DNA of 9,134 nucleotides. It comes from Acutalibacter sp. Lineage in GTDB: Bacteria; Bacillota; Clostridia; Oscillospirales; Acutalibacteraceae. The translations under genes were made by a program, and so were the position numbers. The stretch covers positions 1 through 9,134 of the forward strand of contig JAAWSH010000049.1 of the NCBI GenBank assembly GCA_022801475.1, given 5' to 3'. Of this stretch, positions 5,098 through 9,134 are shown in pieces (position 1 is the stretch's first letter; each line of letters opens with the position of its first letter). The notes below the pieces were generated by a model. That model was not told where the DNA came from. It saw nothing but the letters and a program-made list of their open reading frames with translations, and made no database searches.

Positions 5098-6003
5098 CTA
5101 AATCAGCGGCCCCGTCAGGTCCCGCAGGTCCCCCCGCTGCTCCTGCCACCAGGCGGTCAGCTGGTCAAAATTCTCGTCTGGCTCTACCAGCAGCCGGGCC
5201 AGCTGGTCCAGCTCCTCCAGCCGGCGGGCGGGCAGCTCCTCTTGGCGGCCGAGGAAGCCCGCCATATACCGGGGATAGAACACATAGGAGATCTCATGGT
5301 TCATCAGGGCGTAGAAGTCGTACACCAGGTACCGGGCCAGGGCCCGCAGGCCCCGGGTGCCCAGGCAGTCGGCATAGAGGAAGCGCCCGCCGTCCTCTTC
5401 TCCTGCCCGCACCTTCAGCCAGGCCTCCGCCGCCCAGTCGAACTGACCATGGCTCATGTCATAGGGGGTAAAGGGCAGGCCCAGGCCGTCGTACAGGCCG
5501 TCGGCGTCGAAGGTGACCCAGCGGTCCTCCTTCTCGCTCCAAATTTGGTTAATCCAGTGGTCCATGCTGACCCCCGGTTGGAAGTACGGGGCGTACCCAG
5601 CCCGGCAGCGGCAGGGCACGCCCTTGGCCTTATAGATAGAGGCTGTCAGCACAGCCACAAACCGGCAGGTAAGCACCAACTTGTCCTCCACCCGGCGGTC
5701 TGGCACAAAGCCCCGGGGGTCCAGGCGGAAGAGCCCAGCGGCCATGGCCGGGGCGGTGAGGTAGATGTCGTCCTCGCAGGGCAGGCGGCCCTGGGGCCAG
5801 CGGGTCATGTCGCCATAGCGCAGGTCCGCGTTGGCAAAGGCGTTGCCCTGGGCCAGGGTCACCCGGTGGATGATCTGTCGGGAGAGTAGCTCCGAGAGTT
5901 CCTGGGGGCTGCCGGGCAGGGTGCGGAAGTACTCCGCGTAGAGGCCGGGGTAGGTAAAGGGGCCGGTTTGTAAGTAATGTTGGCGAATTTTGTCTGTCAG
6001 CAT
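5098..6003 (-). CDS. Transglutaminase-like superfamily protein
   Basis: A 301-residue protein with a papain/transglutaminase-type core. The expected triad is visible: C113 in KLVLTCRFVAVLT, H149 in MDHWINQIW, and D166 in RWVTFDAD, in the usual order and distance. The helix after the Cys and the GVPCRCRAGYAPYF strand (128-141) fit the fold. The N- and C-terminal parts resemble nothing I recognise. No signal peptide or membrane segment is seen, so it is probably cytosolic. Bacterial members act as proteases, amidases or cross-linkers, and the substrate here is unknown. The start at 6003 is set by AGGAGG 8 bases upstream; the frame stays open to 6210 through the adjacent MITE, but that extension has no comparable ribosome site and is element-encoded. 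It is transcribed alone, converging on the orphan unit. Confidence 0.85.
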   Translation of the reverse strand: MLTDKIRQHYLQTGPFTYPGLYAEYFRTLPGSPQELSELLSRQIIHRVTLAQGNAFANADLRYGDMTRWPQGRLPCEDDIYLTAPAMAAGLFRLDPRGFVPDRRVEDKLVLTCRFVAVLTASIYKAKGVPCRCRAGYAPYFQPGVSMDHWINQIWSEKEDRWVTFDADGLYDGLGLPFTPYDMSHGQFDWAAEAWLKVRAGEEDGGRFLYADCLGTRGLRALARYLVYDFYALMNHEISYVFYPRYMAGFLGRQEELPARRLEELDQLARLLVEPDENFDQLTAWWQEQRGDLRDLTGPLI

Positions 6004-6053
6004 GGCTGTATCCTCCTGAAAAGTGATTTTGTGTGGAAAAAGGCGTTTTGCTA

Positions 6054-6214
6054 GGGCTTGTTTGAAAATAGAGGAAATGACGGATTTTTGACCAGAAGCG
6101 GTCAGCTTCAAGGAGAAAACCGCAAGGAATACTTGCGTATTACGAGGATTTTCGACGCAGAAGATGGCTGCTTCTGGGTAAAAAGACGGCGTTTTCGATT
6201 TTTCAAACAAGCCC
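6054..6214 (+). mobile_element. MITE copy A (161 bp), TA-flanked
   Basis: The ends are perfect inverted repeats: GGGCTTGTTTGAAAA at 6054-6068 and TTTTCAAACAAGCCC at 6200-6214. TA lies on both sides (6052-6053 and 6215-6216), as expected of a TA target duplication of the IS630/mariner type (inference). A second inner pair, CCAGAAGC (6092-6099) with GCTTCTGG (6170-6177), and a central hairpin CGCAAG-GAATA-CTTGCG (6121-6137) let the whole element fold back on itself. There is no transposase, so it is non-autonomous. It sits in the leader of the transglutaminase-like gene. Confidence 0.88.
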
Positions 6215-6261
6215 TAAGGGTAATAACTTTTAAGCGAGGCGTGGGGCGGCGCTCCGCCTAT

Positions 6262-6267
6262 ATTATA
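6262..6267 (-). promoter_or_regulatory. Possible -10 box of the transglutaminase-like gene
   Basis: The minus strand reads TATAAT at 6267-6262, preceded by GGGG. No convincing -35 box is found 16-18 bases upstream. If used, the MITE would lie wholly within the transcribed leader, between this box and the ATG at 6003. Confidence 0.3.
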
Positions 6268-6340
6268 CCCCCTCTCGCCCCCTTTTGCCTGTCTTTTCGG
6301 GAACATTTTTGTCCACTGCCCGGGTTTGTGAAAAATTATT

Positions 6341-6370
6341 CTGGCATTGCGGCCCAGTTTGTGATAGAAT
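6341..6370 (+). promoter_or_regulatory. Probable prs promoter with extended -10
   Basis: TAGAAT at 6365-6370 is preceded by TGA, giving an extended -10 (TGn). CTGGCA at 6341-6346, 18 bases upstream, matches four of six -35 positions. The ATG at 6437 is about 60 bases downstream of the expected start. Confidence 0.5.
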
Positions 6371-6436
6371 GTGCTTGACAAAGCTTCCCTTTGCAAAGGC
6401 GCTGGGAAGCGCAACCTACAATGGACGGAGAAAGGA

Positions 6437-7627
6437 ATGGCCAGTCTTATGGAAAACAAGGCAAAGTTTTTTTTCAGCCCAGAAAACCGCGTGGCGCCCT
6501 TGGGAATTATCACCCTGGAGGGCGCGGAGGAGCTCTCCGCAAAAATCGACGCCCACCTGGTGCGCTGGGCCCGGGAGGCCGGCATGGAGGTGGACACCTT
6601 TTGTCTGCGCAGCAGCTGTCCCCGGTTTACCTCTGGCGACGCCAAGGGCATCATTGAGCAGACGGTCCGGGGCTACGACCTGTTTTTTGTGGTGGATGTG
6701 GGCAACTACAGCCCCACCTACCCCTTCTTCGGCATGGAAAACCACATGTCCCCTGACGACCATTTCCAAAACCTTAAGCGGCTGATTCAGGCCACCAGCG
6801 GCAAGGCCCACCGCATTAACGTGATTATGCCCGTGCTGTACGGCGGCCGCCAGCACCGCCGCAGCTACCGGGAGTCTTTGGACTGCGCCTTTGCCCTGCA
6901 AGAGCTGCAAAGCATGGGGGTGGAAAACGTGGTCACCTTTGACGCCCACGACCCCCGGGTGCAGAACGCCGTGCCCCTGATGGGCTTTGACAACCTAAAG
7001 GCCTCTTATCAGGTGCTGAAAAGGATGCTCCGCAGTTTTCCGGACCTGGCCATTGACCGGGACAGCTTTATGGTGGTCAGCCCAGACGAAGGGGCCCTGG
7101 ACCGAAACATGTTCTTTGCCTCTGTGATGGAGGTGGAGATGGGCATGTTCTACAAGCGCCGGGACTACTCCACCTTTGTGGACGGCCGCAACCCCATTGT
7201 GGCCCACGAGTACCTGGGCTCGGACGTAGAGGGCAAGGACATCTTTGTGGCGGACGACATTATAGCCACGGGAGATTCCATGCTGGACCTGGCCGCCCGG
7301 CTAAAGGCCCGCAGGGCCCGGCGCATCTTTGTGTTTGCCACCTTCGCCATCTTTACCAAGGGCCTGGAGGCCTTTGACAAGGCCTACCGGGAGGGGCTGG
7401 TTGACGGGGTGTTTGGCACAAACCTTACTTACCGCACCGAAGAGCTGAAAAACCGCCCCTGGTTTTATGAGGTGGACGTTTCTAAATATATTTCATACTA
7501 TGTATCAGCCCTGAACCATGATATGGCGGTAAGCAGGCTCATTGACCCCCACGAGAAGATGAGCGTGCTGCTGGACAAACGCCGGGAAGAGCGGGAAAAG
7601 GAACAGAACCAGCAGCTAAGCTTTTAG
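6437..7627 (+). CDS. prs: Ribose-phosphate pyrophosphokinase (PRPP synthetase), long clostridial form
   Basis: It makes PRPP from ribose 5-phosphate and ATP, the precursor of purines, pyrimidines, His, Trp and NAD. The 396-residue protein shows the two-domain phosphoribosyltransferase fold of Prs. Visible are the flexible-loop equivalent YGGRQHRRSYRE (135-146), FDAHDP with the metal-binding His (168-173), VSPDEGALDRN (214-224), and the PRPP loop FVADDIIATGDSM (270-282), which is diverged from the usual DDMIDTGGT. Classical Prs is about 315 residues; the extra length is an N-terminal lead and a charged C-terminal tail (KRREEREKEQ). This longer form is common in Clostridia. The start at 6437 is supported by GGAG 6 bases upstream; an in-frame ATG at 6449 is less well placed. 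The stop TAG abuts a MITE fragment. Whether this form is allosterically regulated like classical Prs cannot be told. Confidence 0.93.
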   Translation: MASLMENKAKFFFSPENRVAPLGIITLEGAEELSAKIDAHLVRWAREAGMEVDTFCLRSSCPRFTSGDAKGIIEQTVRGYDLFFVVDVGNYSPTYPFFGMENHMSPDDHFQNLKRLIQATSGKAHRINVIMPVLYGGRQHRRSYRESLDCAFALQELQSMGVENVVTFDAHDPRVQNAVPLMGFDNLKASYQVLKRMLRSFPDLAIDRDSFMVVSPDEGALDRNMFFASVMEVEMGMFYKRRDYSTFVDGRNPIVAHEYLGSDVEGKDIFVADDIIATGDSMLDLAARLKARRARRIFVFATFAIFTKGLEAFDKAYREGLVDGVFGTNLTYRTEELKNRPWFYEVDVSKYISYYVSALNHDMAVSRLIDPHEKMSVLLDKRREEREKEQNQQLSF

Positions 7628-7665
7628 GGCTTAAGTTTAGAAAAATGGGGAACGCTGTCTTTTGG
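7627..7665 (-). mobile_element. Fragment of the same MITE family (copy D)
   Basis: GGGCTT at 7627 followed by GTTTAGAAAAAT and AACGCTGTCTTTT matches the terminal 35-40 bases of copies A (right end, reversed) and B (left end), where GAAAAATCGAAAACGCCGTC is read. The remaining element and its other end are not found within the expected 161 bases, so it is a truncated or decayed copy. Confidence 0.6.
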
Positions 7666-7799
7666 GATGGGGCGGAACGCCCTGTGTTTTTAGCGTAAAG
7701 CGGGGAGCCCTGGCTGGACGCGGGGAATTTTCTACCGTGGATTATGAAAAAATTTGTCAGGAGTTGGTTGAATTCATTCATTGGTGAGGTGATCGCACA

Positions 7800-8468
7800 T
7801 TGTTTGACAGATTGCGGGAGGACATTGACGCAGTGATGCGGCGGGACCCAGCGGCCCGGTCCCGGCTGGAGGTATATTTTCTTTATTCCGGGTTCAAGGC
7901 GGTGCGGGCCTACCGCAGGGCCCACTGGTTCCAGCGGCATGGCATGAAGTTTTTGGCCCGGGCCATCTCCCAAAGCGCCCGGCGGCGGACCGGTATTGAG
8001 ATACACCCAGGGGCCAAGATTGGCCGGGGGCTGTTTATTGACCACGGCATGGGGGTGGTGATTGGCGAGACCACGGAGATTGGCGACAACTGCACCCTGT
8101 ACCAAAATGTGACCCTGGGCGGCACGGGCAAGGACCAGGGCAAGCGCCACCCCACCCTGGGCAACAACGTGCTGGTGGGGGCCGGGGCCAAGGTGCTGGG
8201 CCCCTTTACTGTGGGGGATAACGCCCGGGTGGCCGCTGGGGCGGTGGTGCTGGACGCGGTTCCGGCCAATGCCACGGCAGTGGGGGTGCCTGCCCGGGTG
8301 GTGCGCATTGCGGGACAAAAGGTGGCCAATGAGCAGCTGGACCAGATTCACGTGGCGGACCCGGTTTCCATGGAGCTGTGCCGCCTGCGCAGCGAGCTGG
8401 TGCGGCTGGAAGCCAAGGTAGCCGAGCTGGCCAAAACCACCGCAAAGCCAAAAGAGGGCACAGCGTAG
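7800..8468 (+). CDS. cysE: Serine O-acetyltransferase
   Basis: It transfers acetyl from acetyl-CoA to L-serine, giving O-acetylserine for cysteine synthesis in the cytosol. The 222-residue protein has a short helical N-terminus with the serine-site DPAAR (D16-P17) and a left-handed beta-helix of hexapeptide repeats from about 65 to 170 ([20 protein letters not shown] and following). Catalytic D81-H82 ([12 protein letters not shown]) and H117 in KRHPTLG match the E. coli CysE Asp157/His158 and His193 region. It is shorter than the E. coli enzyme (273), as is usual in Firmicutes. The C-terminus (about 191-212) is a likely short coiled coil with a basic tail. Translation starts at TTG: GAGGTGAT lies 6 bases upstream and no ATG fits. 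It follows prs by 172 bases; I see no T-box or other leader motif in that gap. Confidence 0.95.
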   Translation: MFDRLREDIDAVMRRDPAARSRLEVYFLYSGFKAVRAYRRAHWFQRHGMKFLARAISQSARRRTGIEIHPGAKIGRGLFIDHGMGVVIGETTEIGDNCTLYQNVTLGGTGKDQGKRHPTLGNNVLVGAGAKVLGPFTVGDNARVAAGAVVLDAVPANATAVGVPARVVRIAGQKVANEQLDQIHVADPVSMELCRLRSELVRLEAKVAELAKTTAKPKEGTA

Positions 8469-8849
8469 CGAAAAAGGGTGCAGGGATCGTTCCCTGCCGA
8501 GGGTGCGGGGCGAGAAGCCCCGCGACCTTGCTCTAGCGGCGCGGAAAGGAATAGGCGGGAGCAGCAGCCTCCCAGGCAAAGGAAGGAAGCGGGGGTGGGC
8601 GAGTTCCGCGCCGGTAAACATAGCGCCTTCCGGCGGGAGACCGCCGGAACAGCGGACGGTTTGCAGCGAGCCGCTGGAAGAGCGGAGAGGGCACGGGGCC
8701 AGCTGCCGGAAGAGCGGGGAGTCTGCCGGTGGGCCGGTGTGGAAGCCAGGCGCAGCCCGCCGGTGGGGCAGAGGCCCTAATTGGCAAAGAAAAACGCCTG
8801 GATAAGGGGCGGGGCTGTAATAAAGATACTTCTCAATGAATAAAACCTG
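8469..8849 (+). other. GC-rich, hairpin-dense spacer without a credible gene
   Basis: Perfect hairpins occur at 8480-8497 (GCAGGGA-TCGT-TCCCTGC), 8505-8523 (GCGGGGC-GAGAA-GCCCCGC) and 8628-8649 (TTCCGGCGG-GAGA-CCGCCGGAA, a GNRA-type tetraloop). GGAAGAGCGG appears twice (8679-8720 area). No U-run follows any stem, so a clean terminator for cysE is not apparent. The open frames here (100 codons in two plus frames) have proline/arginine/glycine-rich products typical of non-coding GC-rich DNA. Confidence 0.55.
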
Positions 8850-9010
8850 GGGCTTGCTTGAAAAATTGGAAACGCCGTCTTTTTGCTTATAAGCGGTCCC
8901 TTTCCCCGTCAAAAATCCTCGTCAATCGCCAGATTGGCTTGCGGTTTTCTCCTTGAAATGGACTTCTTCTGGGCAAAAATCCACCATTTCCTCTATTTTC
9001 AAGCAAGCCC
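8850..9010 (-). mobile_element. MITE copy B (161 bp), reversed relative to copy A
   Basis: The ends GGGCTTGCTTGAAAA (8850-8864) and TTTTCAAGCAAGCCC (8996-9010) are perfect 15-base inverted repeats. It is the same length as copy A and clearly alignable to it over its whole length on the minus strand, sharing TAGAGGAAATG, GATTTTTG, TTCAAGGAGAAAACCGCAAG, ACGAGGATTTT and AAAAAGACGGCGTTT. The right flank is TA (9011-9012); the left flank is TG, presumably a mutated TA. There is no transposase. Confidence 0.85.
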
Positions 9011-9012
9011 TA

Positions 9013-9134
9013 GAGTCTGTTTTAAAACCAGAGAAATGCCAGTATTTTTGTTCCAGGGCGGGCGGTTTCAAGACGAAAACCGCAAGAAATACTTTCGTGT
9101 TTCGAGGATTTTTAACACAGAAACCGTTTGCCAC
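9013..9134 (+). mobile_element. MITE copy C, diverged, cut by window edge
   Basis: It begins directly after the TA shared with copy B. It has a variant end (GAGTCTGTTTTAAAAC) and then aligns to copy A: GAGAAATG, TATTTTTG, TTTCAAGACGAAAACCGCAAG, AATACTT-CGT-TT-CGAGGATTTTT. Its minus strand encodes NPRNTKVFLAVFVLK, nearly the same peptide as copy A (NPRNTQVFLAVFSLK), which reflects shared DNA and not necessarily a real protein. The distal end lies outside the window. Confidence 0.75.

Noticed and set aside
4914..5471. Plus-strand open frame of 185 codons
   Set aside because: It runs through the hairpin and terminator and then antisense to the transglutaminase-like gene, becoming low-complexity Pro/Ala/Arg.
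7628..7799. T-box or other riboswitch ahead of cysE
   Set aside because: I looked for the T-box core (GGTGG-ACCGCG) and a terminator/antiterminator pair; only an unrelated TACCGTGG is present.
8478..8805. Two overlapping plus-strand open frames of 100 codons after cysE
   Set aside because: Their composition (Arg/Gly/Pro/Ala-rich) is typical of GC-rich non-coding DNA, and perfect hairpins interrupt them.
7539..8912. Long open frame on the minus strand (457 codons) opposite cysE
   Set aside because: It is the antisense shadow of the GC-rich cysE gene, with proline/histidine-rich low-complexity sequence and no ribosome site; cysE has clear catalytic motifs.
8922..9134. Minus-strand open frame with NPRNTKVFLAVFVLK
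   Set aside because: It is encoded by MITE copies B and C; the similar peptide in copy A reflects shared repeat DNA, with no ribosome site seen.
1..9134. tRNA or rRNA genes
   Set aside because: No T-loop consensus with a matching cloverleaf and no rRNA-like conserved stretch was found on either strand.

Overview
The window looks like chromosomal DNA of a GC-rich, low-GC-phylum Firmicute, most likely a gut Clostridia member of the Oscillospiraceae/Ruminococcaceae type. The reasons are strong AGGAGG-type ribosome binding sites, near-consensus sigma-A promoters, a TTG-started serine acetyltransferase, a long clostridial-type PRPP synthetase, and a cadmium/zinc ATPase whose HMA metal-binding domain sits on a separate small gene. 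The family assignment is inference; no 16S or similar marker is present.

Layout. (1) 1-795, minus: the membrane half of an ABC exporter, cut by the window edge, with its own promoter. (2) 796-1459: a long spacer between divergent genes, with hairpins but no credible gene. (3) 1460-4258, plus: a metal-resistance operon made of an ArsR/SmtB sensor-repressor with a textbook promoter/operator, a 76-residue HMA protein, and a P1B-2 ATPase (Zn/Cd/Pb efflux). Both gaps between its genes hold stacked hairpins. (4) 4199-4625: a complex repeat array (three direct copies, one inverted) whose first copy supplies the last 19 codons and the stop of the ATPase. (5) 4640-5020: a perfect consensus promoter, a region with a 32-bp inverted repeat built from four copies of a 9-mer, another hairpin, and an intrinsic terminator. 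This is an orphan transcription unit with only a weak 67-codon ORF. (6) 5098-6003, minus: a stand-alone transglutaminase-fold protein. (7) 6054-6214: a 161-bp miniature inverted-repeat element (MITE) flanked by TA. (8) 6437-7627, plus: PRPP synthetase, and 7800-8468, plus: serine O-acetyltransferase, separated by a spacer that begins with a fragment of the same MITE. (9) 8469-8849: a GC-rich hairpin-dense spacer. (10) 8850-9134: two more MITE copies placed 5' end to 5' end, the second cut by the window edge.

How it works together. The metal operon is self-contained: the repressor senses Zn/Cd/Pb, the HMA protein probably binds metal and may hand it to the ATPase, and the ATPase exports it. 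Prs and CysE serve core metabolism (PRPP for nucleotides, His and Trp; O-acetylserine for cysteine) and are not obviously linked to the metal genes. The accessory interest lies in the non-coding parts: one MITE family with at least four traces in about 3 kb, an unrelated repeat array that rewrites a protein C-terminus, and the orphan promoter-to-terminator unit at 4640-5020, which is the best candidate for something undescribed.
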